DNA from: Streptomyces sp. GESEQ-4
GTDB lineage: Bacteria; Actinomycetota; Actinomycetes; Streptomycetales; Streptomycetaceae
Length of the DNA stretch: 64,000 nt
Direction of reading: 5' to 3'
Assembly: GCF_017948455.1 (NCBI RefSeq)
Contig: NZ_JAFFSU010000011.1
Span: forward strand, 1 to 64,000
Shown: piece after piece, positions 10,138 through 18,203 of the stretch
How positions within the stretch are numbered: the stretch's first letter is position 1
How the letters are laid out: each line of letters starts with the position of its first letter
Notes under the pieces: generated by a model
Databases searched by the model: none
What the model saw: only the letters and a program-made list of their open reading frames with translations
Told to the model about the DNA's origin: nothing
Made by a program: the position numbers and the translations under genes

Positions 10138-11268
10138 TCAGGCCCTCGAAGCGAGCGCCAGGTAAACGGCGGCGAAATCGGTGATGGCGATCAGTTCGGC
10201 GAGGGTCTCCAGTTCGCCACCGGGTTCCGGCTCCAGTTCGCTGATCGGCGTGTCGTGGCTGAGGGCCAGGTCACGGGCTGCGGGCGCGGCGGTGAGGCCC
10301 TCGATCGGGCGGTCGCGGAGCAGCACCACGCGCGCGTGCATCGCGGGTGGCTCCTCGACGCGGTCGCGGAAGAAGTCGTCGGGGTCGGCGCTGGCGGCGA
10401 GCGGGCCTGCGAGCAGGGCGCTGTGCGCGGCGAGTGCCTCGGGGAGTTCGGCGACGACGGCCGGTGTGCCGGAGAGTTCGGCGAGGGCCGCGGCGAACCT
10501 GCGGCCGGCCGGTCCTGCAGAGGTGCCCTCGGTCCAGACCAGCGGGAGGGCGTCGGCGAGTTCGGCCGCGAGGGTCTTGGCGGGGTTGCTGTACGTCGCG
10601 ATGGCCGGCCCGCAGCGTTCGGCGATGTGATCGAGTCGGTCGGCGACCTTCTCGATGGCGTCCGGCGGAGCGGTGAGCAGGCCGGTGCGGTCGAGGAGGG
10701 CGAGCAGCGGGGTCAGCAGCGCCCACAGGACGCCGGGCGCGGACGCGGCGGCGAGGGATTCGTCCTGCTCGTACGGGGCGGTCGCGAGCGGTACGAAGAG
10801 GCCGTGGGCGCCGTCCACCGCCTCGGCGAGCGGGGTGCTGGGCGGGGCTACGGCGGCGACCGTGCAGCCGCGGCGGTAGGCCTGGTCGGCGAGGAGGGAG
10901 AGGCCGGGTTCGGTGCCGTCCGGGGTGGCGATGAGCAGGAGGTCCACCGAGCCGGCCCAGCCGGGGAGTTCCCAGCGCAGGGCGCCTGCGGCGGGGGCGA
11001 CGCCGGAGGGGGCGAGGCGGGTCACCGGGCTGCCTGCGCCTGCGAGGGTGCCGAGGAGGTCGGCTACGCAGATGGCGGCGGCGCCGGGGCCCGCGATGAG
11101 GACGGCGCGGGGGCGGCCGTCCGGTTTGAGGTCGTGGACGCCGGATTCGGCGGCGTGCCGGGCCGCGGTGCGGACTCGGGCGCCGGCCTCTGCGGCGCCG
11201 CGGAGCAGGCCGCGTTGGTCGGCCTCCGAGAGGGCCTCGGGGGCGTCGAGCAGCGATTCGTCGAGCAT
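10138..11268 (-). CDS. SIS-domain protein, phosphoglucose/phosphomannose isomerase-like
   Basis: This 376-residue soluble protein resembles the C-terminal half of bifunctional phosphoglucose/phosphomannose isomerases. A sugar-isomerase Rossmann core is seen around residues 50-160 (RAVLIAGPGAAAICVADLLG, then SVDLLLIATPDGTEPGL). A second core follows around 200-340 with PLVWTEGTSAGPAGRRFA. The first core is degenerate and the usual SGNTEET-type loop is not obvious, so catalytic activity is uncertain. Its position between manA and the Trm112-like gene and manB fits a role in hexose-phosphate metabolism, either as a partner or as a regulator. Confidence 0.75.
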   Translation of the reverse strand: MLDESLLDAPEALSEADQRGLLRGAAEAGARVRTAARHAAESGVHDLKPDGRPRAVLIAGPGAAAICVADLLGTLAGAGSPVTRLAPSGVAPAAGALRWELPGWAGSVDLLLIATPDGTEPGLSLLADQAYRRGCTVAAVAPPSTPLAEAVDGAHGLFVPLATAPYEQDESLAAASAPGVLWALLTPLLALLDRTGLLTAPPDAIEKVADRLDHIAERCGPAIATYSNPAKTLAAELADALPLVWTEGTSAGPAGRRFAAALAELSGTPAVVAELPEALAAHSALLAGPLAASADPDDFFRDRVEEPPAMHARVVLLRDRPIEGLTAAPAARDLALSHDTPISELEPEPGGELETLAELIAITDFAAVYLALASRA

Positions 11269-11295
11269 GGGCGGCAGACTCCGATCGCCGGGTGG

Positions 11296-11466
11296 TTACG
11301 CGGGGTGGCGAGCCTCGTCGACGAGGAGGACGGGGATGCCGTCGCGGACGGGGTATGCCAGGCCGCAGTCCTGGCCTGTGCAGATCAGCTCCGTGTCCTG
11401 CTCCTTGAGGGGGGCGTGGCAGGCCGGGCAGGCGAGGATCTCCAGGAGGCCGGATTCGAGCGGCAT
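11296..11466 (-). CDS. Trm112-family zinc-ribbon-like small protein
   Basis: A 56-residue protein is encoded 27 bp upstream of the SIS gene on the same strand. It has the LEILACPACHAPL start typical of the Trm112/UPF0434 family, with four cysteines: a first Cys-x2-Cys and a second pair in the ICTGQDCGLAYPV region. It ends with the family-typical DGIPVLLVDEAR. In yeast and archaea Trm112 activates methyltransferases. In actinobacteria it is an unassigned small protein often located by manA/manB, as here. Confidence 0.88.
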   Translation of the reverse strand: MPLESGLLEILACPACHAPLKEQDTELICTGQDCGLAYPVRDGIPVLLVDEARHPA

Positions 11467-11619
11467 GGGGGGTCCCTTCGGGGGCGGGGGCTACGGCTGT
11501 GTGGGTGGATGTGCCTGGTCAGGGTACCGCTGGAGGGGGTGGGTGTGAGGGTTGGACGGGGTGGGGGTTGGACGGGGTGGGGGTTCGGGGTGAGCGGCGT
11601 TGGTGTGACCGTTGGCGGG

Positions 11620-12013
11620 TTTCGCCCCCGCCGCCCCTACCCGTCCCATCCTGAAGGGGCTCCGCCCCTTCGACCCCGCCAGGAGGCTCCGCCCCCTCAA
11701 CCCCCCGCGGGGCTCCGCCCCTGCACCCCACCGGGGCTCCGCCCCTGGACCCCGGCCCGGCTTCGCCCCCCTGGACCCCACCGGGGCTGCGCCCCCGCAC
11801 CCCACCGGGGCTCCGCCCCTGGACCCCGGCCGGGCTTCGTCCCCCTGGGCCCCACCGGGGCTCCGCCCCTGGACCCCGGCGGGGCTGCGCCCCTGGAACC
11901 CCGCAGAGGTGCGCCGTTGGACCCCACCGGGGCTCCGCCCCTAGACCCCGGCGGGGCTGCGCCCCTGGAACCCGTCGGCCTGCGGCCTCGTCCTGAAACG
12001 TCGGACGGGCTGG
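11620..12013. repeat. Long composite G+C-rich extragenic repeat (about 13 internal units)
   Basis: A head (TTTCGCCCCCGCCGCCCC, then TACCCGTCCCATCC) is followed by about 13 imperfect units of roughly 26 bp. Each unit contains GGGGCTCCGCCCC, which is self-complementary, usually followed by TGGACCCC. A tail at 11984-12013 begins GGCCTCGTCCTGAAACG. A short copy with near-identical head and tail but only one or two units lies at 27039-27140. It occupies most of the 760-bp gap between the Trm112-like gene and manB. It is open in several frames only because of its composition, so I call it non-coding. Confidence 0.85.
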
Positions 12014-12125
12014 GGGTGGCTGTGACGGTCTCGTCGTGCGCCGACGGGAGTGGGTGTGGCTGAGACCGTCTCGTCCTCGCGCGCGGGGCGGACTGGGTGT
12101 CGCTGACACAGTCTGGTCCTCCTAC
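12003..12125. repeat. Three degenerate 40-bp repeats after the composite repeat
   Basis: Segments starting near 12003, 12043 and 12087 share the pattern GACgGGnTGGGtGTgGCTG followed by a GTCTsGTCCTC-like part. They look like successive copies of the composite repeat tail. No gene is seen here. Confidence 0.6.
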
Positions 12126-12228
12126 GCCGACCTACGCCGAAGGGCTGAGTTGTGCCGACCAGCGTCCGAGAAGCGAGCGGCTCCAGATGGCGTCGACCCG
12201 TACCGAGAGCCGTCCCCCGGCGTCAGGG

Positions 12229-13596
12229 TCAGCCCCTGATGATCTCCAACACCTCGTCCCGGACCTTCGTCATCGTTGCCTCGTCGCGGGCCTCTGCGTT
12301 CAGGCGGAGGAGTGGTTCCGTGTTGGAGGGGCGGACGTTGAACCACCAGTCGGCGGCGGTGATCGTGAGGCCGTCGAGGTGGTCGAGGGTTACGCCTTCG
12401 CGGTCCTCGTAGGCGGAGCGGATCGCGGCGAGGCGGGCGGTTTGGTCGTCGACGGTGGAGTTGATCTCGCCGGAGCCGACGTAGCGGTCGTATTGGGCGA
12501 CGAGGGCGGAGAGGGTGCCGTCCTGGCCGCCAAGGGCGGCCAGGACGTGGAGGGCGGCGAGCATGCCCGTGTCGGCGTTCCAGAAGTCGGCGAAGTAGTA
12601 GTGCGCGGAGTGCTCGCCGCCGAAGATCGCGCCGGACTTGGCCATTTCGGCCTTGATGAAGGAGTGGCCCACGCGGGTGCGGACGGGCGTGCCGCCGTTC
12701 TCCTTGACGACCTCCGGGACCGACCAGGAGGTGATCAGGTTGTGGATGATCGTGCCCTTGCCGCCGTGCTTGGCCAGCTCGCGGGAGGCGACGAGGGCGG
12801 TGATGGCGGAGGGGGAGACCGGGTCGCCGTGCTCGTCGACGACGAAGCAGCGGTCGGCGTCGCCGTCGAAGGCGATGCCGAGGTCGGCGGACTCGTCACG
12901 GACGCGCTTCTGGAGGTCGACGATGTTCGCCGGGTCCAGCGGGTTCGCCTCGTGGTTGGGGAATGTGCCGTCCAGCTCGAAGTACATCGGCACCAGGGTC
13001 AGGGGCAAGCCGGCGAAGACCGTGGGCACGGTGTGGCCGCCCATGCCGTTGCCCGCGTCGACGACGACCTTCAGCGGGCGGATGGAGGTCAGGTCGACAA
13101 GGGAGCGGAGGTGAGCCGCGTAGTCCTCCAACGTGTCCCGCTGCGTGATCGTCCCCGTCGTGGCCGTCGGTTCCGGGCCGGCGCCGGAGTCCATCCAGCC
13201 CTCGACCAGCGCGCGGATCTCGCCGAGGCCGGTGTCCTGGCCGACGGGGGCCGCGCCCGCCCGGCACATCTTGATGCCGTTGTACTGGGCCGGGTTGTGC
13301 GAGGCCGTGAACATGGCGCCCGGCAGGTCGAACGCGCCGGACGCGTAGTACAGCTGGTCGGTCGAGCACAGGCCGATCTCGGTCACGTCGGCACCGCGCG
13401 CCGCCGCCCCGCGCGCGAAGGCGTGCGACAGCCCCGGCGACGAGGGCCGCATGTCGTGCCCGGTCACGATCGCGCTCGCCCCGGTCACCTGGACGAAGGC
13501 GGCCCCGAACAGCTCGGCCAGCGATTCGTCCCATTGGTCCGGGACCACCCCGCGTACGTCGTACGCCTTCACGAGCTGCGACAGATCAGCAGACAC
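12229..13596 (-). CDS. manB: Phosphomannomutase (phosphohexomutase family)
   Basis: This 455-residue enzyme of the alpha-D-phosphohexomutase family converts mannose 6-phosphate to mannose 1-phosphate for GDP-mannose synthesis. The active-site phosphoserine loop FTASHNPAQYNG is near residue 105, the Mg loop FDGDADR near 245 and the sugar-binding loop GGEHSAHYYF near 325. I chose the GTG at 13596 because AGGAGGG lies 6 nt upstream. A TTG at 13602 directly abuts that ribosome site. Phosphoglucomutase activity is also possible in this family, but the manA context favours mannose. Confidence 0.93.
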   Translation of the reverse strand: MSADLSQLVKAYDVRGVVPDQWDESLAELFGAAFVQVTGASAIVTGHDMRPSSPGLSHAFARGAAARGADVTEIGLCSTDQLYYASGAFDLPGAMFTASHNPAQYNGIKMCRAGAAPVGQDTGLGEIRALVEGWMDSGAGPEPTATTGTITQRDTLEDYAAHLRSLVDLTSIRPLKVVVDAGNGMGGHTVPTVFAGLPLTLVPMYFELDGTFPNHEANPLDPANIVDLQKRVRDESADLGIAFDGDADRCFVVDEHGDPVSPSAITALVASRELAKHGGKGTIIHNLITSWSVPEVVKENGGTPVRTRVGHSFIKAEMAKSGAIFGGEHSAHYYFADFWNADTGMLAALHVLAALGGQDGTLSALVAQYDRYVGSGEINSTVDDQTARLAAIRSAYEDREGVTLDHLDGLTITAADWWFNVRPSNTEPLLRLNAEARDEATMTKVRDEVLEIIRG

Positions 13597-13697
13597 GGCC
13601 AACCCTCCTGAAAGTCCTATCGGTCACCACAAGCTACCCGTACCCGCTGACAATGCGCTGTGCGGAGGCCAGGTGGACTCCCAGCCGTAACCTGAGG

Positions 13698-15314
13698 TCA
13701 GGGGAGCATCCAGTCCAGCACCGGTGAACTCTGACCGACCACGATCAGGCACATCACCATCAGCAGCCCCACACTCCAGGGCAGCACCTTGCGCAGTATG
13801 TCCCCTTCGCGGCCCGCGAGTCCGACGGCCGCGCAGGCGATGGTGAGGTTCTGCGGCGAGATCATCTTGCCGAGGACACCGCCCGAACTGTTGGCGGCGG
13901 CCAGGAGTTCGGGCGACAGGCCGGACTCGCGGGCGGCGGTCACCTGCAGCGCCCCGAAGAGCGCGTTGGCCGAGGTGTCCGAGCCGGAGACGGCCACGCC
14001 GAACCAGCCGAGGACCGGGGACAGGAAGGCCAGCCCCGCGCCGGCGGCCGCCACGAAGTGCCCGATGGTGGCAGCCTGTCCGGAGAGGTTCATGACGTAG
14101 GCGAGCGCCAGCACGGACGTCACGGTCAGGATCGCGAACCGCAGTTCGTGCACAGTGGCCGCCCACTCCTTGACCGCCACGCGCGCGTGCACCCCGAGAA
14201 CGACCGCGCTGCACACACCGGCCAGCAGCACGAGTGTCCCGCCGGTGGAGACGATCGGCCAGGTGAAGACGTTGCCGCCGACCGGCTCGCCGTCCGGTCC
14301 CGCGACGTTCAGGAAGGGCCAGTCGTACGTCTGTGTCGCCTCGGCCAGCCAGTCCTTGACCGCCGGGATCTGGGCGACGGAGAAGATGGCGACGATCAGC
14401 GCGTAGGGGGCGTAGGCACGGACGACTTCGGGCCGCGGATCCTCCACGTCCAAGTCCTCGCTGCGCACCCCGGTCAGCACGGAGGTGCGTACGGACTCGG
14501 CGGCGGGCACGCGCGCGTGCGGTACGGCGACCAGGGCTCCCGCGCCGAGCAAGGCGGCGCCGATGTCGGCGAGTTGTGCGGAGACGTAGTTGGAGGCGAC
14601 GAACTGGCCGACTGCGAAGGCGATTCCGCACACCAGGGCGGGCACCCAGGTCTCCCGAAGCCCGCGCCGTCCGTCCACCAGGAACACCAGCACGAGCGGC
14701 ACGACGAGCGCCAGCAGCGGCGTCTGACGCCCCACCACGGAAGCCACCGAGTCCAGCGGCAGACCGGTGACTTGAGCGAGTGTCACGACCGGTGTGCCCA
14801 TCGCGCCGAAGGCCACGGGTGCGGTGTTGGCGACCAGCGCGACGACGGCCGCGCGCACCGGCTCGAAGCCGAGCGCGACGAGCATGACCGAGCAGATGGC
14901 GACGGGCGCGCCGAACCCGGCGAGCGCCTCCAGCAGGGCACCGAAGCAGAAGGCCACGACCAGCGCCTGGATGCGCGGATCGTCGGAGAGCCGCCCGAAC
15001 GACCGCCGCAGGATGTCGAAATGGCGGGTGCGGACGGTCATCCGGTATACCCACAGGGCGTTGACAACGATCCAGAGGATGGGGAAGAGCCCGAAGACGG
15101 CTCCCTGGGCCGCGCTGGAGACCGTCTGGTCCAGCGGCATGCCGTACGCGAGCCAGGCGACCAGCGCGGCCGCCACGAGGCCCGTGAGGCCGGCCAGATG
15201 CGCCTTCATCCGGACGCCGCCGAGCAGGACGAGGACGATCACAAGGGGCAGGGCCGCCACGAGGGCGGACAGACCGAGCGAGTCGGCGACGGGTTCCAGT
15301 TCCTGGACATACAC
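13698..15314 (-). CDS. L-lactate permease (LctP family)
   Basis: This is a 538-residue polytopic protein with about 12-14 membrane segments along its full length. It resembles LctP transporters (lactate/glycolate:proton symport). Family-like stretches include LEALAGFGAPVAICSVMLVALGF near residue 130, GFEPVRAAVVALVANTAPVAFGAMGTPV near 150, and near the C terminus SGSDTSANALFGALQ, which resembles the conserved signature of the group. The start at 15314 is followed immediately by a short hydrophilic leader and the first helix. No lactate dehydrogenase or LldR-type regulator is adjacent, so the substrate is inferred from the family only. Confidence 0.9.
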   Translation of the reverse strand: MYVQELEPVADSLGLSALVAALPLVIVLVLLGGVRMKAHLAGLTGLVAAALVAWLAYGMPLDQTVSSAAQGAVFGLFPILWIVVNALWVYRMTVRTRHFDILRRSFGRLSDDPRIQALVVAFCFGALLEALAGFGAPVAICSVMLVALGFEPVRAAVVALVANTAPVAFGAMGTPVVTLAQVTGLPLDSVASVVGRQTPLLALVVPLVLVFLVDGRRGLRETWVPALVCGIAFAVGQFVASNYVSAQLADIGAALLGAGALVAVPHARVPAAESVRTSVLTGVRSEDLDVEDPRPEVVRAYAPYALIVAIFSVAQIPAVKDWLAEATQTYDWPFLNVAGPDGEPVGGNVFTWPIVSTGGTLVLLAGVCSAVVLGVHARVAVKEWAATVHELRFAILTVTSVLALAYVMNLSGQAATIGHFVAAAGAGLAFLSPVLGWFGVAVSGSDTSANALFGALQVTAARESGLSPELLAAANSSGGVLGKMISPQNLTIACAAVGLAGREGDILRKVLPWSVGLLMVMCLIVVGQSSPVLDWMLP

Positions 15315-15421
15315 GGGCGCCTCCCGGATTCCGCTATGCGAAAGCGATTTCTCACGGGCTTCCGGAATGGTCGTGTCCGCAACAACTTCGCGTCAATGGG
15401 CGTGCGTCACTCAGCGAAACG

Positions 15422-15469
15422 CACAGGGAACATCCACGGAACAGGCACAGGGAACGTCCACGGGACACG
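15422..15469. repeat. Two 24-bp tandem repeats and a partial third
   Basis: CACAGGGAACATCCACGG plus six bases is repeated at 15446 with three changes, and a partial unit starts at 15470. The repeat sits in the 200-bp gap upstream of the permease start. A separate 12-bp repeat (GTCAGCTGTCGG at 15499 and 15517) lies at the end of the DUF3499 gene. Confidence 0.7.
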
Positions 15470-15517
15470 CACAGAGAATGCGGCCGAATCCGGTCGGCGT
15501 CAGCTGTCGGAGAACCG

Positions 15518-15892
15518 TCAGCTGTCGGGAGAACGCAGCACCCGCAGATGCCCCCGCCGGGCGACCTCCATCGGGTCGGCCCCGCGACCGCCGCCGCCAG
15601 CCTGCGCGGCACGCTCCTGCGGCCGGGCCGCCTCGCGCACGGCGTTGGCAAGCGCTTCCAGATCGTCGCCGCTGGGCCGCGCCGGGGCCGAGCCGTCCAG
15701 GAGTCGTACGACCTCCCAGCCGCGGGGTGCGGTGAGGCGCTCGGAGTGCTCGGCGCACAGGTCGTAACAGTGGGGTTCGGCGTAGGTGGCGAGCGGGCCG
15801 AGGACCGCGGTCGAGTCGGCGTAGACGTACGTCAGCGTCGCAACGGCGGGTCGGCCGCAAGCGGTTCGCGAACAGCGACGTACAGGGCTCAC
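15518..15892 (-). CDS. DUF3499 family protein, probable zinc-binding
   Basis: This 124-residue protein starts at a GTG (VSPVRRCSRTACGRPA). The extension up to 15994 is unlike the family and is ignored. Two cysteine clusters (CSRTAC and HCYDLCAEH) suggest a small zinc-binding fold of unknown function, widespread in actinobacteria. The middle region (TYVYADSTAVLGPLATYAEPH) is the conserved core, and the C-terminal 50 residues are Ala/Gly/Arg-rich and variable. It is divergent from the metallopeptidase-like gene. Confidence 0.88.
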   Translation of the reverse strand: MSPVRRCSRTACGRPAVATLTYVYADSTAVLGPLATYAEPHCYDLCAEHSERLTAPRGWEVVRLLDGSAPARPSGDDLEALANAVREAARPQERAAQAGGGGRGADPMEVARRGHLRVLRSPDS

Positions 15893-16224
15893 GACGTTGG
15901 ACGGTACCGCACTCTTGAGCGGGCCGCGACGACTCTCCACCAGGTCACTCCACCGTGTCGTGTTGTGAAACGCCCCACACGCCCCTCTGAACACACCCTT
16001 CTGACCTGCATAGATACCGCTTTCTGATCAACGGCGGGATTCCACCTCCGGTCACCACTCGACACAAACCCCATCAATTGCCTTGAGATCGCCGGTCTCG
16101 GAGAGATACGGAATCGAGCCCAACCTTGGCTGGAATGGTCAACTTCCGGCATGCCGTGCGGGGTGGCCGGGCGCCGCGTGGGCGCGGAGCACCCGGCTCG
16201 GGCGGGGACTACGCTTCACCAGTG
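15893..16224. promoter_or_regulatory. Divergent promoter region between DUF3499 and zincin-like genes
   Basis: This gap of 332 bp has no ORF I trust. A candidate plus-strand promoter is TTGAGA at 16083-16088 and GATACG at 16105-16110 with a 16-bp spacer. Nothing equally good is seen for the minus strand. It is locally less G+C-rich around 15990-16090, as expected of a promoter region. Confidence 0.4.
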
Positions 16225-16674
16225 ATGGACAACCCCGTACCGCCCCCCGCCGCCGGCTCCGGCCCCCGCCGTCGTGATCGTCACGGCCGGGGCATGCGCG
16301 GCCCGATCGCGCCGCCGCAGGTGCCGCTGGCGGCGAGCCGTGCCGAGGCGTTCGCCGACCTGGTGCAGGACTCCGTGGAGCGTCTCGAACGACGGTGGCC
16401 GCAGCTCGCCGACATCGATTTCCTGGTGCTCGAGGTGCCGCGCCTCGACGGCCCCGGGCGGGCCTGGAACGATGAGGCGGTCCCGCTGGGCGGCACGATC
16501 CCCGCGCGCGACGGGCGGCACGCGCGGGTGATCATCTACCGGCGACCGGTGGAGATCCGCACGAAGGGGCGCGACGAGCGGGCCGCGCTGGTCCACGAGA
16601 TCGTCGTCGAACAGGTCGCCGAGCTGCTCGGGCTGACCCCGGAGACGGTCGACCCGCGGTACGGCGAGGACTGA
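16225..16674 (+). CDS. Zincin-like metallopeptidase-family protein lacking HExxH
   Basis: This 149-residue protein belongs by overall pattern to the small PF06262-type zincin-like family (actinobacterial metallopeptidase family protein). Recognisable parts are AFADLVQDSVERLERRWPQL, FLVLEVPRLDGP and the C-terminal LVHEIVVEQVAELLGL. At the position where relatives carry HEIAHH-type HExxH, this protein reads HEIVVE. The first His-Glu remains but the second zinc His is missing, so it is probably not a peptidase. The ATG at 16225 is used; the overlapping GTG at 16222 is equally possible. The N-terminal 35 residues are Pro/Arg-rich. Confidence 0.78.
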   Translation: MDNPVPPPAAGSGPRRRDRHGRGMRGPIAPPQVPLAASRAEAFADLVQDSVERLERRWPQLADIDFLVLEVPRLDGPGRAWNDEAVPLGGTIPARDGRHARVIIYRRPVEIRTKGRDERAALVHEIVVEQVAELLGLTPETVDPRYGED

Positions 16675-16715
16675 ACCGGAGCGAGGACCCGGGCCACTGC
16701 TGAGGACTCGGGCCC

Positions 16716-18203
16716 CTACTTCTGCAGCACCGCCAGGTCCTCGTCCGCCTCCGGCACCGACACCATGCCCCGGTCGTCGGGCAGGGTCTGGACTGTGAAG
16801 GCGGGCAGGCCGTTCGCCGTCCTCGCCAGGGTCCGGGACGCGTACACCGGCGCTCCTGACACCGTCTCCACGGTCAGGGCGTACGCCCCCTTCGCACCGG
16901 TCGGCACCGGCGCCTCGACGTTCTGTGTCGTGCCGGACTTGATCGTGTACGTCTTCGACACCGCCGTGCCCCCGTCACTGCCCGCGGACGCGGTGACCTT
17001 GACCTTCGCGGTGCCGGTGGGCGCGGTCAGGGCCAGCGTGGAGTCCTTCTCCGTGTTGTCGGCCACCGTCGCGCGCGTGCCGACCGGGCTCGTCGCCGGG
17101 ATGAACGCCGTCTCCTGCTTGGCGCCCTTGCCCCGTACGACCCGCACGGCGGCCACGACCGGCACGGACTGATCGGTCGGCGTCAGAACCAGGGAGCCCG
17201 CCTCCCCGCGTGTGACGTCGCCCAGGTCGACCGCCGTGGTCATGCCCGCCTTCACGTGCAGCGTCTCGTTCCCGGCCGGTGTGATCGACCCGGACGGAGA
17301 AGCCAGCCGCACCTTGAGATCGGCGTCCGCGTCACCGGGCGTGAAGGCGATCAGCCGCACCTCGGTGGCGTCCTTCGGGATGCCGGGCAGGACCAGGCTG
17401 CTCGCCGGATCGGTGGTCGCGGACAGCCAGTCACCGCCGAGCTTCTCGTCCAGCGCCTGCACCGCCGCGCCCACCCGCCCGCTGCGTACGTTCACACGCA
17501 CGGTCACATTGGTCTGCTTGTCCGCGGTGAGCGTCGACAGCAGCACCGGCTCACTGGAGTGCGGCTGAACCGTGATGCCCTCCCCCGCCGTCGACTCCAG
17601 CGCGCCGTCCTTGCCGTACAGCTCGAGGTCGACGACCGCGGCGGAGTCGTCGGGGTTCGTCAGATGCACATAGTCGGTACGGTCCGCCGCGGTGCTGGCT
17701 CCGGGGAACCAGAAGTCCGTGTCCGGCGCGGAACAGTTGACTCCCTGCAGCCCCCGTCCCGTGCCCGCGTCGACCTCCGTGGTCTGCTGCACGGTCCACC
17801 CGGGCGCGAACTTCCCCTCGGCCGTGCCCACCAGCGCGGGCGCGTCGGCGCCGGAGACCTCCCCGGTGACCGGCGTCCCGGGTTCCTTCGGCTCCAGCAC
17901 GGGCTTGTCGGCCTTCTCGCCCTTCGCCTCGCCCCCGGCCTGCTCCTCCCCCGCGGCCTGCAGCTCGGCCGAACCGTCGCCGTCCGCGCCCTTCGTGACG
18001 GGCGTGAAGGACGAGTACGAGGTCTCGGCGAGATCCGATGTGCTCGGCGCCGGGCACAGCAGGCTCGTGCGCTCCACGGGCAGTTCGGCCGCCGCCTTCG
18101 CGGTGTCCGTGCCGGTCGCCTCCGGCGCGGTCAGCGCGGCGAATCCGGTGACGGCGGCAAGGGCGGTGGTGCCGGCGATCAAGGACAGGGTGGTGCGGTT
18201 CAC
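16716..18203 (-). CDS. DUF5719 family exported protein
   Basis: This 495-residue protein has an N-terminal signal or anchor segment (LIAGTTALAAVTGFAALTAP, residues about 8-28) followed by an acidic, Ser/Thr/Gly-rich extracytoplasmic part. The rest is predicted beta-rich, with alternating hydrophobic strands such as VVDLELYGKDG and VRLIAFTPGD. I assign DUF5719 from its typical position directly after a giant family 2 glycosyltransferase. The GTG start at 18203 overlaps the stop of that gene by four bases, so the two are translationally coupled and probably act together at the cell surface. The molecular function is unknown. Confidence 0.75.
   Translation of the reverse strand: MNRTTLSLIAGTTALAAVTGFAALTAPEATGTDTAKAAAELPVERTSLLCPAPSTSDLAETSYSSFTPVTKGADGDGSAELQAAGEEQAGGEAKGEKADKPVLEPKEPGTPVTGEVSGADAPALVGTAEGKFAPGWTVQQTTEVDAGTGRGLQGVNCSAPDTDFWFPGASTAADRTDYVHLTNPDDSAAVVDLELYGKDGALESTAGEGITVQPHSSEPVLLSTLTADKQTNVTVRVNVRSGRVGAAVQALDEKLGGDWLSATTDPASSLVLPGIPKDATEVRLIAFTPGDADADLKVRLASPSGSITPAGNETLHVKAGMTTAVDLGDVTRGEAGSLVLTPTDQSVPVVAAVRVVRGKGAKQETAFIPATSPVGTRATVADNTEKDSTLALTAPTGTAKVKVTASAGSDGGTAVSKTYTIKSGTTQNVEAPVPTGAKGAYALTVETVSGAPVYASRTLARTANGLPAFTVQTLPDDRGMVSVPEADEDLAVLQK

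Noticed and set aside
11620..12013. Possible CRISPR array in the G+C-rich repeats
   Set aside because: Units are contiguous and degenerate with no unique spacers, and no cas genes are present.
8929..12063. Very long plus-strand reading frame (over 1000 codons) across manA, the SIS gene and the repeat array
   Set aside because: It is antisense to clearly recognised genes and open only because of G+C-biased third positions. Its translation is low-complexity Gly/Arg/Val.
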